64,000 bases of DNA from positions 1 to 64,000 of the forward strand of contig CASDWJ010000019.1 in NCBI GenBank assembly GCA_949284695.1, given 5' to 3'. Of this stretch, positions 38,115 to 47,640 are shown in pieces. Each line of letters begins with the position of its first letter. The first letter of the stretch is position 1. The DNA is from an uncultured Christensenella sp. (GTDB taxonomy: Bacteria > Bacillota > Clostridia > Christensenellales > UBA3700). Below the pieces are notes generated by a model. It was given only the letters and a program-made list of their open reading frames with translations. It searched no databases and was not told the origin of the DNA. The position numbers were made by a program, and so were the translations under genes.

Positions 38115-39338
38115 ATGAAGTCGACAATCAGAAGGTATGCAAAATTGATGGTCAAGACGGGTGCCTGCGTCCGCAAGGACGACGACGTCCTCATCATCTC
38201 CTCGATAGAGGGAGCGCCTCTCGCGCAGGCGATCACGGAATTCTGTTATAAAGCCAAGGCAAAGCGCGTGACGCTGGTCTATTCGGACGACAAGGCGAGC
38301 CGCCTGCACTTCCTTTATCAGGACGAGGCAACGCTGACCGATATCCCGTCCTGGGAAGCGGAAATGAAAAACTCTTACAAGGGCAAGCATGCCGTTACGA
38401 TACGCATCCTCACCGAGGATCCTCACCTGTACGACGGCGTCGACCCGCACAAGGTAGCCGCGCGCTCGAGAGCGGCGCACAAGGCTTTCGCCGAATATTA
38501 CGACAACGCGATGTCCAACAAGATCCGCTGGACTCTTTGCGCTGTCCCCGGTAAAGAATGGGCAAAGACGGTGTTCCCCGACCTCTCGCCGTCGAAGGCG
38601 GTGGCAAAGCTGTGGGAACTGATAATAAAGGCGATGCGTCTCGACGAAAAGGATTGCGTAAAGGCCTGGCAGGATTTTCAGAACGCGTCCGTCGCGAGAA
38701 TAGACAAACTCAATTCGTTCGGGCTTAAGGAGCTGAGATACAAAAACTCTCTCGGCACAGATTTCACCGTGGGTCTGCCCGAGGGCGCTTATTTCAGCGG
38801 AGCGAAAGAATACACGGTATACGGCGCGCCCTTCTGCGCGAATATGCCGACAGAGGAGATCTTCACCCTGCCCGACAAGAATACGGGCAACGGCAAGATC
38901 GTCGCTTCGATGCCTCTCGTGCACAACGGCACGGTTATCGAAGATTTCTGGCTGAAGATCGAAAACGGCGTCATAGTGGATTTCAACGCGAGGAAGGGCT
39001 ACGAGACTCTGAAAAACATAATCGGAACCGACGAAGGTTCAAGGAGACTGGGCGAGATAGCGCTCGTGCAGTACGACTCCCCCATTCAGAATCTGAAGAC
39101 CCTTTTCTACAACACTCTGTTCGACGAAAACGCAAGCTGTCACTTCGCGATCGGAGAAGCGTATCCGCTGATACGCGGCGCAGAAAAGATGTCGCGCGAG
39201 CAACTCGACGCCCTCGGCGTGAACCGCTCGGGCGAACACGTGGATTTTATGGTCGGCACACCCGATCTCGACATAACGGGCATTACGGCAGACGGAGCCG
39301 AGGTCCCGATCTTCAGAGACGGCAATTTCTGTTTCTGA
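38115..39338 (+). CDS. Aminopeptidase, M29 (thermophilic metallo-aminopeptidase) family
   Basis: M29 enzymes remove N-terminal residues from peptides in the cytoplasm using two metal ions. The 407-residue product has the family blocks: NMPTEEIFTLPD with the first metal Glu, LGEIALVQYDSPI, NTLFDENASCHFAIGEAYP and the HVDFMVGTPDLDITG end with His and Asp ligands. The start at 38115 (MKSTIRRYAK) is supported by TTGGAG; the earlier Met at 38091 has none. Confidence 0.93.
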   Translation: MKSTIRRYAKLMVKTGACVRKDDDVLIISSIEGAPLAQAITEFCYKAKAKRVTLVYSDDKASRLHFLYQDEATLTDIPSWEAEMKNSYKGKHAVTIRILTEDPHLYDGVDPHKVAARSRAAHKAFAEYYDNAMSNKIRWTLCAVPGKEWAKTVFPDLSPSKAVAKLWELIIKAMRLDEKDCVKAWQDFQNASVARIDKLNSFGLKELRYKNSLGTDFTVGLPEGAYFSGAKEYTVYGAPFCANMPTEEIFTLPDKNTGNGKIVASMPLVHNGTVIEDFWLKIENGVIVDFNARKGYETLKNIIGTDEGSRRLGEIALVQYDSPIQNLKTLFYNTLFDENASCHFAIGEAYPLIRGAEKMSREQLDALGVNRSGEHVDFMVGTPDLDITGITADGAEVPIFRDGNFCF

Positions 39339-39368
39339 CATACGTGCAAAAACGCGTGAGGTAAACTG

Positions 39369-40064
39369 ATGACAGGCATTTACGTTATTTCGGGAATAAT
39401 GATAGTGACGGCTTTTCTGACCGCCGCTTTCTACGTCAACGAACACCGCGTGGTCGCGACGATAGCAAAAGTCGTGTCCTCGCTCGGATTTATGCTCATC
39501 GGTTTCATAGCTCTGAGCAAGAATTTCGACAATCTGCTCAACCTCAAATACGGCATCGTAATGCTGACGGGACTTATGCTCTGTTTCGTCGGAGACGTGT
39601 TCCTGATGATAAAAGAACTGTTCACGGAGCGCACCGCCAACCTCTACCTTCTCCTCGGCGTCGGCGCGTTTTCACTCGCTCAGATCATGTTCGCGATCCG
39701 CTTCATCATGTATGCCGACAGATTCATCTTCTGGCTGTTGCCGATAGTGCTGATCGCTCCCGCGATACTTCTCGTCTCGCACAAACTCAAAATTGTCAGA
39801 CTTGAAAAGACGGCGACAGGGCTCATCGCGTATTCTGTGATCATAGGATTTACCACGGTCTGCGCGCTCAATCTGCTGATAGTCAACCCGTCCGCGCGTT
39901 CGGTCGCGCTGCTTGTCGCGATGGCGGCGTTTATGATATCGGATACCGCGCTGTGCTACACATATTACGGCAGATCGGTCACTCTGCGCCGCATACTCAA
40001 TTATCTCGTAATGCTGTTTTATTACGCGGCTACAATACTTCTCGCATACTCGATGTTGCTGTAA
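39369..40064 (+). CDS. YhhN/TMEM86-family membrane protein (lysoplasmalogenase-like)
   Basis: A 231-residue protein with seven to eight hydrophobic segments. The family motifs are GDVFLM (about 76-81), a loop with F-x2-G-x5-FS-LAQ, and SDTALCY near the last helices (about 195-201), where the Asp residues are thought catalytic. Relatives cleave the vinyl-ether bond of lysoplasmalogens, lipids common in anaerobes. A GAGG site precedes the ATG; it follows the aminopeptidase by 30 bases. Confidence 0.85.
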   Translation: MTGIYVISGIMIVTAFLTAAFYVNEHRVVATIAKVVSSLGFMLIGFIALSKNFDNLLNLKYGIVMLTGLMLCFVGDVFLMIKELFTERTANLYLLLGVGAFSLAQIMFAIRFIMYADRFIFWLLPIVLIAPAILLVSHKLKIVRLEKTATGLIAYSVIIGFTTVCALNLLIVNPSARSVALLVAMAAFMISDTALCYTYYGRSVTLRRILNYLVMLFYYAATILLAYSMLL

Positions 40065-40096
40065 AACCCGATACATATCGCAAGAACTTATGTTCT

Positions 40097-40122
40097 CCTC
40101 CGATTTTTATCGGAGGTTTTTC
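40097..40122 (+). terminator. Intrinsic terminator of the yhhN-like gene
   Basis: CCTCCGAT and ATCGGAGG form a hairpin with a T4 loop followed by TTTTTC, 30 bases past the stop. Confidence 0.88.
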
Positions 40123-40154
40123 TTTCTCCCGCAATCGCAGACCACCGCGCGCGG

Positions 40155-40181
40155 ATAAAAAATCCGCTCCTTTCGGAGCGG
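40155..40181 (-). terminator. Intrinsic terminator of the 40.2-kb hypothetical gene
   Basis: CCGCTCC and GGAGCGG flank TTTC; the minus strand runs into ATTTTTTATCC. It lies just past the stop at 40194. Confidence 0.88.
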
Positions 40182-40193
40182 AACTTTTCTTGT

Positions 40194-40832
40194 TTACTGA
40201 AGATCCTTGATCCTCTTTCTTCTCGGACGCTTTTTGGGGATATTGAAATTGTCCATCATGTAATCGATGACCCTGCAAGCCTTTCTGACGGCAAGCGAAG
40301 AACGTATCGGGAGCATAAACGGCACTTCCTGATATGCGCTTGTCTCGCTGAGGTCGCGCTGGTGATATTTGCCGTCGTCGAGCGCCGCGTCCTCGGGGTC
40401 GACTGCAAGATACAGCTTGAGCGTCTTGCCGCCGATAGCCATCTTTGCGAGCAGTTCTCTGCCGCAACGGTAGCTGTCGCAACGCGCGCTGTAACGGCTC
40501 TTGACTTTGCGGTAGGACGTGAGATGTTCCTGAAGCTGATCGTGCCATTCGATAACGCTCTCGTCCATCTCCATAAGTCTTTCGATAAAGCTGAGGCGGA
40601 TATCTATGCTGCCGACAACGCCCTGTGCTGTGACGCCGTCCGGCTCTATGTACGTTTCCTCCTCGTATGCTTCTGCCGCAGGTTCTTCTTCGTAAACGGG
40701 CTGTTGCGCCGTTTGCTCACGGACGACCTCGGTAGGAGCGACTTCCTGTTCTTCTTCTATATCGAACTCGGAGAGGTCCTCGAACTCTTCGTTCTCATTG
40801 TAAGAGAATTTGTTTTTGCCGTCTATTTTCAT
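40194..40832 (-). CDS. Conserved Clostridia protein of unknown function
   Basis: The 212-residue protein has an acidic, disordered first half (residues 1-85, rich in Glu) and a basic second half. The segment FIERLMEMDESVIEWHDQL, then YRKVKSRYSARCDSY, then GKTLKLYLAVDP (about 85-150) is a domain I recognise from many large Firmicutes proteins, without known function. The tail is Lys/Arg-rich (KKRPRRKRIKD) and could bind nucleic acid (inference). It has its own terminator. Confidence 0.75.
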   Translation of the reverse strand: MKIDGKNKFSYNENEEFEDLSEFDIEEEQEVAPTEVVREQTAQQPVYEEEPAAEAYEEETYIEPDGVTAQGVVGSIDIRLSFIERLMEMDESVIEWHDQLQEHLTSYRKVKSRYSARCDSYRCGRELLAKMAIGGKTLKLYLAVDPEDAALDDGKYHQRDLSETSAYQEVPFMLPIRSSLAVRKACRVIDYMMDNFNIPKKRPRRKRIKDLQ

Positions 40833-40928
40833 AATTCCTCCTGATCACACTGTGCTTTTTTGAAAAGCGGTATTCTTATATTACTACAACGCCCGCGCCG
40901 TGTCAATGAAAAACCGCAGACAAAAATT

Positions 40929-41183
40929 TCAATTTTCTTGGCTATATGCTTGTAAAACGGCTTTAGCAAGCTGATCGGCGCACGACGTACCCTTGCCCGC
41001 GCAGTTCACGCCGCCACATTTTTCGACGACCTCGTCCACCGTCATTCCCTCTACGAGACGGGGGATCGCGATCAGATTGCCGGGGCAACCGCCGTAAAAC
41101 ACGACGTTTTTGACGACGTTGCCTTCAAGTTCAAAGTCTATTCTGCGGGAGCAGGTTCCTTTTGTCATATACGTGTGTTTCAT
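40929..41183 (-). CDS. TSCPD-domain protein
   Basis: A small 84-residue protein with the family's conserved cysteines: CSRRIDFEL (about 11-19), GGCPGN (about 32-37) and CGGVNCAGKGTSCADQLA (about 55-72). The domain also occurs fused to ribonucleotide reductases, but the stand-alone form has no proven role. It is six bases after the PfkB gene and is the last gene of its operon. Confidence 0.9.
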   Translation of the reverse strand: MKHTYMTKGTCSRRIDFELEGNVVKNVVFYGGCPGNLIAIPRLVEGMTVDEVVEKCGGVNCAGKGTSCADQLAKAVLQAYSQEN

Positions 41184-41189
41184 AGCGCC

Positions 41190-42083
41190 TCACAGATATT
41201 CGGGATAGAATTGTCCGATATAAGCCTCGACGTCCTTTCTCTTGCCCTTGTACGGACCGGGGTTTTCCATCTTGTTAGAGACGAGAGCCGTTGCCCAGAG
41301 GAGCGCCTTGTCCATAGGCTGATTTATCCTCTCGGTGATGTATCCCGCGAACGTCGTGTCTCCCCTGCCGCTTCTTCCCGAAAGATTTCTCGCTTTTATC
41401 GGGCAGGTGCAGAGTTTTACGCCGTCGTATGCGATGACCTCGGTGTTGTGCGTGATGACGACCTCTTTCGCGCCCCACTGATGCAACAACTTTGCCGCGA
41501 CCACTCTGTCGGGCTGACCCGTAAGTATCTCGGCTTCCGCCGCGTCGGTCTTGAGATAGGTGATGTAAGGCAATATCTCCTTTTTCTCCGCCCAGTCCTC
41601 GAAATACATCGCGCCCGTCTTCTTGTCGGCGTGTCTCAGAAGCGCCTGAACGTCAACGGCAACCTTGCCTTTCGCGTCGAGAGCCTTGATCAGCTCCCCG
41701 TCGAAATCGCCGTAAATGAGCCCTGCAAGGTGATATACGTCGCAGTCGACGTCAGGGATATCCTCTATTCTGAAAGGATCCGCCTGACCTATGCAGATGC
41801 AGGTGCGCCTCTCCTTGTCTGGGGTATGGTACTTGTTGCGGATAGACGTGCTCGCGCCCGACGGGATATAGAAGATATCCTCTTTGTCGATGACGAACTC
41901 GTTGAGTCTGTCCTTGTCGCAGGGCGCGACCTTGGTGACGACTCCGACTTTGTAGCCGCCCGCATACGCCGCCGCGGAAGAATAGATGACCGCGCCTCCG
42001 ACCTCTATGATCTGATTGTCGAGATAGTCGATATTGTAGTCGAGCGATATATGCCCGATAGTCAACGTGTCGTATTTTTTCAT
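41190..42083 (-). CDS. PfkB-family carbohydrate/nucleoside kinase
   Basis: Ribokinase-fold kinase of 297 residues. The N-terminal VGGAVIYSSAAAYAGG (about 27-42) is PfkB signature 1, and the C-terminal GRSGRGDTTFAGYI (about 234-247) carries the catalytic Asp; the usual GAGD is GRGD here. The VAAKLLHQWGAKEVVITHNTE segment lies between them. The substrate could be a sugar or nucleoside. It lies 18 bases after the giant gene and 6 bases before the TSCPD gene. Confidence 0.88.
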   Translation of the reverse strand: MKKYDTLTIGHISLDYNIDYLDNQIIEVGGAVIYSSAAAYAGGYKVGVVTKVAPCDKDRLNEFVIDKEDIFYIPSGASTSIRNKYHTPDKERRTCICIGQADPFRIEDIPDVDCDVYHLAGLIYGDFDGELIKALDAKGKVAVDVQALLRHADKKTGAMYFEDWAEKKEILPYITYLKTDAAEAEILTGQPDRVVAAKLLHQWGAKEVVITHNTEVIAYDGVKLCTCPIKARNLSGRSGRGDTTFAGYITERINQPMDKALLWATALVSNKMENPGPYKGKRKDVEAYIGQFYPEYL

Positions 42084-42101
42084 ATTCTTCTCAACTCTCC
42101 G

Positions 42102-45100
42102 TTAGTTATTGATGTTTTTTAAGATCTCCTCTGTAAGATCGATCGTATTTTCGTAGCGCAGATAACCCAAGCCGAATCTTCTCGCATCGCCCTCTCCGTC
42201 AAACGTCTTATCTGCCTCGTCCATAATATACTTTCTTCTGTCGTCTGACGAACTGCTTGCCGTATCGTACAGCGAGCAGTACCAGACCTTGCTCGAATTC
42301 ACGACGTCGCCGACCGTGATATTTAACGTATACGTTCCGCTATACGTTCCGTATCCGGGGATCTCTATGTCGGTGTATGAGTACTCGTATTCGTCGACGA
42401 GCTTGGTGGCGAATATCTGATCGATCATCTTATCTCTTTCCGTCTTGCCGCTCTCATCGGTTTCGTCGCCGAACAGATCCTTCTCGTAACCCGCACTCTT
42501 GAGGATATTGTTCATGATCTGACATTCGCTGTAAGACAAACGGTTGACGAAGATCTCGGTTTGCTGCGTCGAATCGGCGTTCGACGCGCTTTCAAGCGCG
42601 ATGAGCGCGTTGATATATATCACTTGGGGCACGAGTTTGTTGTTTGTACCCGTCGCGCCTGCGCCCGTGAACAGGTTGTCGGTAGCGACCTCAAGCGTAA
42701 CGAGCAGATAAGAATTGACGTTGTCGATACCTACGTATCCGTCAGACATTTTCACGCCGCTGTAATAGTCTTTGACCGCGGCTGTCTGTTCCGTCTCTAT
42801 CGCAGAACCGTTGTCGTACCTGGGCAGGATATAACTCTGATAGAAAGTGATGTCCCCGGCGTTGCCTCCTACGATGCCTGCGAACTGATCGCCCTTCATC
42901 TTCGTCGCCATATAAGCGTCGAGGAACTGAGCGTTGACCGTAATGGTTGTACCGCTCAGAGGAGAGACCATGAACGTGGAGTTGTCTTCGCCCTGACTTC
43001 CTTCGTCTATCGGAGACGTGTAGTCGCCGTTTGCGAGCGTGTAACCTTCAAGTCCCGCGTGCAGTCCTTTTATGGTGAGACGCATATCTTCGCCATCGGG
43101 CTTAACGTCGTCGGTATTAGTATAAATATTGTTGACCGCGAGTTCGAACACGGTGGAGAACTCCATGCCCCCGTCAACGAAGTCTTTCGATACCTTGCCG
43201 TCGGCATTCATATCGTTGAACGCCTTGGTGAGTTTTCTCTCTATGGTCAGTTCGAGCCCCTCTTTGGAGAAATCCTGTTTGTCTTCGCTATCGCCTATCG
43301 AAGTCTGACCCGAGAATCTCTTGACGAAGAAAAGCATTTTGCCGAGAAGCTCGTCTCCTATATCGTTGATATCCACCTTTGCGTCGTAGATCTCGTTGCC
43401 GTATTCGTCGTAACTTACAGCAATTTCCACGATCATGTCTACGTCGTACGGGAACAGGGTCTCGTACTTCTTGTTCTGCTCGACCTCTCCCGTCACATTC
43501 TCAAACGAGATCGCGCCGTTTATCCTCATCCTGATCTTGGGCGTATTTCCGTCAAGATAGATCGCGATATATTGCACTTTACCCTCGGGCATTATCTGCA
43601 TAATATTGTTGAGCTTACCCGAATCGTTGACTATGTTCGCAAACTCAAACTGACTGAGATAGGGTTTGAGATCGTCATATAACGCGTCGTCGTCGAGAAG
43701 CCCGACTTTGATAACGCTGCCGTCTTCCTGCGACACGACGTTCTCCATTCTCAGTCTCGTCTCGTATTCTCCGCTGACCGTCTTGAGCATATTCTCGATG
43801 TTGGTCGTGGACCAGTCGTCTCCCGCAAGGTCGGTGTCGATATAATATTTGCCGTCGATTTCCTTAACGAACGCCGTGACTCCCTGCTCCGCAACGGCTT
43901 CGTCGACGTTTGTCTTGACGTCGCTGTCCGCTTCTTCGGGATCGTATTTATACGTCTGCGACAGTATCAGGTACATCTCCTCGCCGGTGATTTTTCCGTT
44001 CTCGGCATAGAATGCTTCTTCGCTTTCATATCCGGTACCCGTCTCGGGATCGTAAGCGTCGGTCTCGGGATTGTACTTGAGTTTTTCGTTGGCGGCAAGC
44101 ACCTCGAAGATATTTGGAAGTATCGCGCCGCCGTCGTCTTCGCTGTTTGCGCTGACAAACTCTATCTTTGCGCCCATATTCTTTTCAATGTCTACGAACG
44201 CGTCGTATATCTTCTGATTGAGCTGTGCCTGCAACTCGTCGAAAGTCATCTCGGTGACTTCCTCGCCGGTGCCGTCTCCCTCAGAGCCTTCGCCACTTTC
44301 GGTACCCTCTCCCTCGCCGGAAGCCGTGCCGTTCTTCTTCTCGACCGCATTGAGGAGACTCATCAGCGTCTCGAAGTGCTGACGGCTCATCTCGTTGCCC
44401 TTTTTGTTGATATCCACGGTCGCCGTACTGGGAGTGACCGCCGTGCCCGAATACTGCGTGTAGGTAAGGAACACGTAGATATTGTCGGGAAGGAGCTGTT
44501 TGACGAGCTTTTTCATGCTCTCGTTGTCCTTGAGCTGAGCGTCTATACTGCCTGTGAGATCGAGCTCAATCGTTATGTTGAGCACGAAATAGTCGCCCTT
44601 TTCGTCGTCGGTGCCCGTCTCGGAGCATGCGACGTTCATTATCCAGGGTTCCATATTCTCGATCTTGTATTCCTGATTTTTGAGATAGCCGTTGAGGAGC
44701 GCCGCAAGCGTATCGGTATCGGCATAAGGTCTGAAATCGCCGCCGTCGGCATATTCTTTTCCCGCCTCTATCCTGTCGCGGATCATGATCCTCTTGAGCG
44801 TTTCTTCGTCCTCGGAGAAAGTGTTGATCTTGGAGAACAGGTTGGAAGCGGTGATGTAATACTCGTCGGTCTCCGCATTCACGACGTTGTCAAAGTAATA
44901 TTTACTGCTGAATTCGCCGTTGATAAAAGTCGTCGCGGCGAGAGTCTGCGCTTCCTGAGTGAAGCCGTCCACCCCGAGAGATTCGGGCGTGGGCAGTTTT
45001 ACGTCTCGTATCAGCGCGAGGAAGTCGCCTTGCGTGAGGTTTTCCGCGCCCAGCATATTGATGACCGCCTGTACCGGCTTGGTCTCGAAACTGCCGCTCG

Positions 45101-46349
45101 CGCCGTCCGAACTGGGAACGAAATTGATCGGCACGAGTTCATCCACCTTCATTATCGTGTCGAATATCTTCTGATTGATGCTTTGCATGAACGGGATCTT
45201 GTTGCCGTCCGCATCTTCAGCCGCTATCAGATTGTTGAGAAGCATATTGACAGCCGTCTGCTGTTTTTCGTTCATATCGTTGACGGCGACGTTGGCTTCC
45301 CAGGTCTGCATATTGGGATATATGCTTGCGGTGACGTAAAGCGTCTCGGGAAGTATCATCGGGAGCGTGTCGACTAAAGACGAAACGATATCGGGCACCT
45401 GCTTGTCTCCGAAAAGATTTGCAAGAAGCTGCGACTTGTTCTTGCTTATAGCCGCTTTTGCCGCGTCGCGCAGGTTGAGCGCTACGGTCGCGCGGATGCG
45501 TACGCCCTGCTGTTCGAGCACCGTCGCGTTGTCGATGATGACCTGACGGACAGAAGCCACGTTGGCTATCACTATGCCGTACTGTTCCTCGATATTCTTG
45601 AGCGCGTCGATCCCGGATATCTCGCCGAGCGCCTCGTTGAGCACCGCCGCGAGCTCTTTGTCTGAAAGCTCGAGCATCTCTCTTTCAAGCGTATCCTGAT
45701 CTCTGCCTTCGAGCACGCTGAAGTCGAAATCGAGACTCTCGAGCAGACCGTCGAGCGCCGTATTGCCCGTTATCGACCCGTTGGCGCCGATCTCGGGCGC
45801 GGTTTCGTCCGCAAGAATGAGCGGACTGCCGTCAGACAGCGTCAGTTCCTGCCCGTCGCCCGAAGTCTCCCCGTTTTCGGAGCCGGTAAGACTTGACAAC
45901 AGACCGCTGACAATATCGGAGATCGTTACGTTGCAATCCTCAGAAAGATAAAGCGCCGTCTTGAGATCGGCATAAAAATTGTCGAGATCTTCTTGACCGT
46001 AAGGGTTGGTGACGACTCCCGAGCCGTCCCCGTAAAGTTTTGCGAACATGCCGACTGCCTCGAGCAGACTGAGCCCGGTCACGTCCTTGAGGCTCGACTT
46101 TCCTTCTTCGCCTCCCAGCATGTCGTAATCCCATGCAACGAGCGCGCCCAGAAATACGGACGCGATCAGTATCACGACAAGGCTTACGCACGCAAACCCT
46201 GTAAAAAAGCGTCTTTTCGACTTCTTCTTTTTGATTTTTTCGGCTTCCTGTTCGCTGATAAAGCCGCCGCTTGTATAGAGCGAGTCGTTGTTTGTCCTCT
46301 CCTCGGAACCTACCTTTTTTATCTTCAGATCCTTGATTAAATTACTCAT
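42102..46349 (-). CDS. Giant membrane-anchored repeat protein of unknown function
   Basis: A 1415-residue protein. A Lys/Arg-rich cytoplasmic start (1-48) precedes one hydrophobic segment (about 49-72); the rest should lie outside the cell. At least four related blocks recur at about 300-residue spacing, each with a leucine/proline strand (LPETLYVTASIYPN near 333, LPDNIYVFLTYTQ near 620, MPEGKVQYIAIYLDG near 920, LVPQVIYINALIAL near 1240), a VxVN or VxIN strand, and a helix followed by an acidic linker. A Glu/Gly/Ser/Thr linker lies near 670-700. No enzymatic motif is recognised. It is the first gene of a unit with pfkB-type and TSCPD genes. Confidence 0.82.
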   Translation of the reverse strand: MSNLIKDLKIKKVGSEERTNNDSLYTSGGFISEQEAEKIKKKKSKRRFFTGFACVSLVVILIASVFLGALVAWDYDMLGGEEGKSSLKDVTGLSLLEAVGMFAKLYGDGSGVVTNPYGQEDLDNFYADLKTALYLSEDCNVTISDIVSGLLSSLTGSENGETSGDGQELTLSDGSPLILADETAPEIGANGSITGNTALDGLLESLDFDFSVLEGRDQDTLEREMLELSDKELAAVLNEALGEISGIDALKNIEEQYGIVIANVASVRQVIIDNATVLEQQGVRIRATVALNLRDAAKAAISKNKSQLLANLFGDKQVPDIVSSLVDTLPMILPETLYVTASIYPNMQTWEANVAVNDMNEKQQTAVNMLLNNLIAAEDADGNKIPFMQSINQKIFDTIMKVDELVPINFVPSSDGASGSFETKPVQAVINMLGAENLTQGDFLALIRDVKLPTPESLGVDGFTQEAQTLAATTFINGEFSSKYYFDNVVNAETDEYYITASNLFSKINTFSEDEETLKRIMIRDRIEAGKEYADGGDFRPYADTDTLAALLNGYLKNQEYKIENMEPWIMNVACSETGTDDEKGDYFVLNITIELDLTGSIDAQLKDNESMKKLVKQLLPDNIYVFLTYTQYSGTAVTPSTATVDINKKGNEMSRQHFETLMSLLNAVEKKNGTASGEGEGTESGEGSEGDGTGEEVTEMTFDELQAQLNQKIYDAFVDIEKNMGAKIEFVSANSEDDGGAILPNIFEVLAANEKLKYNPETDAYDPETGTGYESEEAFYAENGKITGEEMYLILSQTYKYDPEEADSDVKTNVDEAVAEQGVTAFVKEIDGKYYIDTDLAGDDWSTTNIENMLKTVSGEYETRLRMENVVSQEDGSVIKVGLLDDDALYDDLKPYLSQFEFANIVNDSGKLNNIMQIMPEGKVQYIAIYLDGNTPKIRMRINGAISFENVTGEVEQNKKYETLFPYDVDMIVEIAVSYDEYGNEIYDAKVDINDIGDELLGKMLFFVKRFSGQTSIGDSEDKQDFSKEGLELTIERKLTKAFNDMNADGKVSKDFVDGGMEFSTVFELAVNNIYTNTDDVKPDGEDMRLTIKGLHAGLEGYTLANGDYTSPIDEGSQGEDNSTFMVSPLSGTTITVNAQFLDAYMATKMKGDQFAGIVGGNAGDITFYQSYILPRYDNGSAIETEQTAAVKDYYSGVKMSDGYVGIDNVNSYLLVTLEVATDNLFTGAGATGTNNKLVPQVIYINALIALESASNADSTQQTEIFVNRLSYSECQIMNNILKSAGYEKDLFGDETDESGKTERDKMIDQIFATKLVDEYEYSYTDIEIPGYGTYSGTYTLNITVGDVVNSSKVWYCSLYDTASSSSDDRRKYIMDEADKTFDGEGDARRFGLGYLRYENTIDLTEEILKNINN

Positions 46350-46556
46350 CCCCGCATCTCCCCGATATGAGATTTTTATTTTATTTTAATTTATTATAAC
46401 ACACTTTTCTTTATTTGTATATATATTTTTATTAGCGCACGCGAGAAAAATTATGTAATTTCCGGCACAACGACGCTCAAAACGTCGATTTTCTGCATAC
46501 GGCAACGAATTTACCGTGATTTTACATACGTTGAACGACCTCTGCGCCCGCGTTTG

Positions 46557-46586
46557 TTGACAAATGCCGCCTTTTCAGTCTATAAT
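46557..46586 (+). promoter_or_regulatory. Promoter of the SGNH hydrolase gene
   Basis: TTGACA (46557-46562), 18-base spacer, TATAAT (46581-46586), about 50 bases before the ATG used. Confidence 0.85.
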
Positions 46587-46635
46587 CTGCTTACACGCCG
46601 ATAACGATCGCATATGTTTTATGGAGAAAACGGAT

Positions 46636-47370
46636 ATGTCAAAAGACTTCAAAAGAGAAAAAATCAGGCTTGCGGTATTTTTTACGTCTATCTCTCTGGT
46701 ATTGCTTGTGCTGGCTCTTTTTCTCGCATATTATTCGGCTTACGGCGATATTCTGTTTGTCATAACAGGCAATAAAAACGCAAAAAAAGAGAGATATGAC
46801 GAAATGAATAAATCTGCGCAACAAGGTCAGACCGTGTTTTTCGGGGACTCTCTGACAGAGTTTTACGACACGGACGCGGCATTCCCCTCTTTTACGAGTT
46901 ACAACCGCGGAATATCGGGCGATACCACTCAAGGCATGCTGGACAGGCTGGACAACAACGTATTGTCGATCAATCCGTCCAGGATCGTATTCCTTGGCGG
47001 CGCTAACGACCTCAATCACGGCCTCACTCCCGACGAGATCGTCGCCAACATACGCGAGATACTCACGAGAATAAAAACCGCTCTTCCCGACTGCGAAGTT
47101 TATGTAGAGTCGTTGTATCCTGTCAATCCGTATACGCATCCGATATATCTTAACAGCGTCGCCGACCGCAAAAACGTCGATATCCTCGCAATCAACGAGT
47201 CTCTCATCCCTCTTTGCGAAGAACTGGGCTGTACTTATATAAACATGCACGATCTTTTGACCGACGGAAACGGAGACCTGCGCGAAGATCTGACCATGGA
47301 CGGTCTGCACATCAACGCCGAGGGTTACGCTATCGTGACAGAAATACTCTCCCGATATCTGACCGAGTAA
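46636..47370 (+). CDS. SGNH/GDSL-family hydrolase, membrane-anchored
   Basis: Esterase/lipase-type hydrolase, 244 residues. An N-terminal signal-anchor (about 14-36) puts the domain outside the cell. The blocks are FFGDSLTEF (about 75-83, catalytic Ser), NRGISGDTTQGML (block II Gly), LGGANDLNHG (block III Asn) and DGLHINAEGY near the end (block V Asp and His). The best match is to lysophospholipase/acetylesterase-like members. Start at 46636 is chosen for GGAG nine bases upstream; the Met at 46621 has no site. Confidence 0.87.
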   Translation: MSKDFKREKIRLAVFFTSISLVLLVLALFLAYYSAYGDILFVITGNKNAKKERYDEMNKSAQQGQTVFFGDSLTEFYDTDAAFPSFTSYNRGISGDTTQGMLDRLDNNVLSINPSRIVFLGGANDLNHGLTPDEIVANIREILTRIKTALPDCEVYVESLYPVNPYTHPIYLNSVADRKNVDILAINESLIPLCEELGCTYINMHDLLTDGNGDLREDLTMDGLHINAEGYAIVTEILSRYLTE

Positions 47371-47384
47371 ATCCCGACAAACGC

Positions 47385-47410
47385 AAAAGACGGGGCGACC
47401 CGTCTTTTTT
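47385..47410 (+). terminator. Intrinsic terminator of the SGNH hydrolase gene
   Basis: AAAAGACGGG and CCCGTCTTTT pair around GCGA, ending in a T6 run, 15 bases past the stop. Confidence 0.9.
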
Positions 47411-47566
47411 CATGCCTTTATATCAAATGAAGCTGCGCGGAGAAGCCGAAACGCGGCGCAGCTGCGCACGCTGTCTCTCACCGTATTCTGACTCACGAAG
47501 GCGCTCAGGGCTTTATGCCGCGCCCGTTTTTTTTTGCGATTTTCACGACAAATTTTGATTTTTACA

Positions 47567-47617
47567 AAAAAAGTACACCCTTCTCGCAAGCAAAAAAGTT
47601 GCGTGCAAAAAGGGTGT
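47567..47617 (-). terminator. Terminator of the small membrane-protein gene
   Basis: ACACCCTT and AAGGGTGT enclose a second arm pair (GCAAGC/GTTGC). The minus strand ends in ACTTTTTTTG. It lies 24 bases past the stop at 47641. Confidence 0.8.
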
Positions 47618-47640
47618 TCTTTTCAATTTTAAGACTTCCG

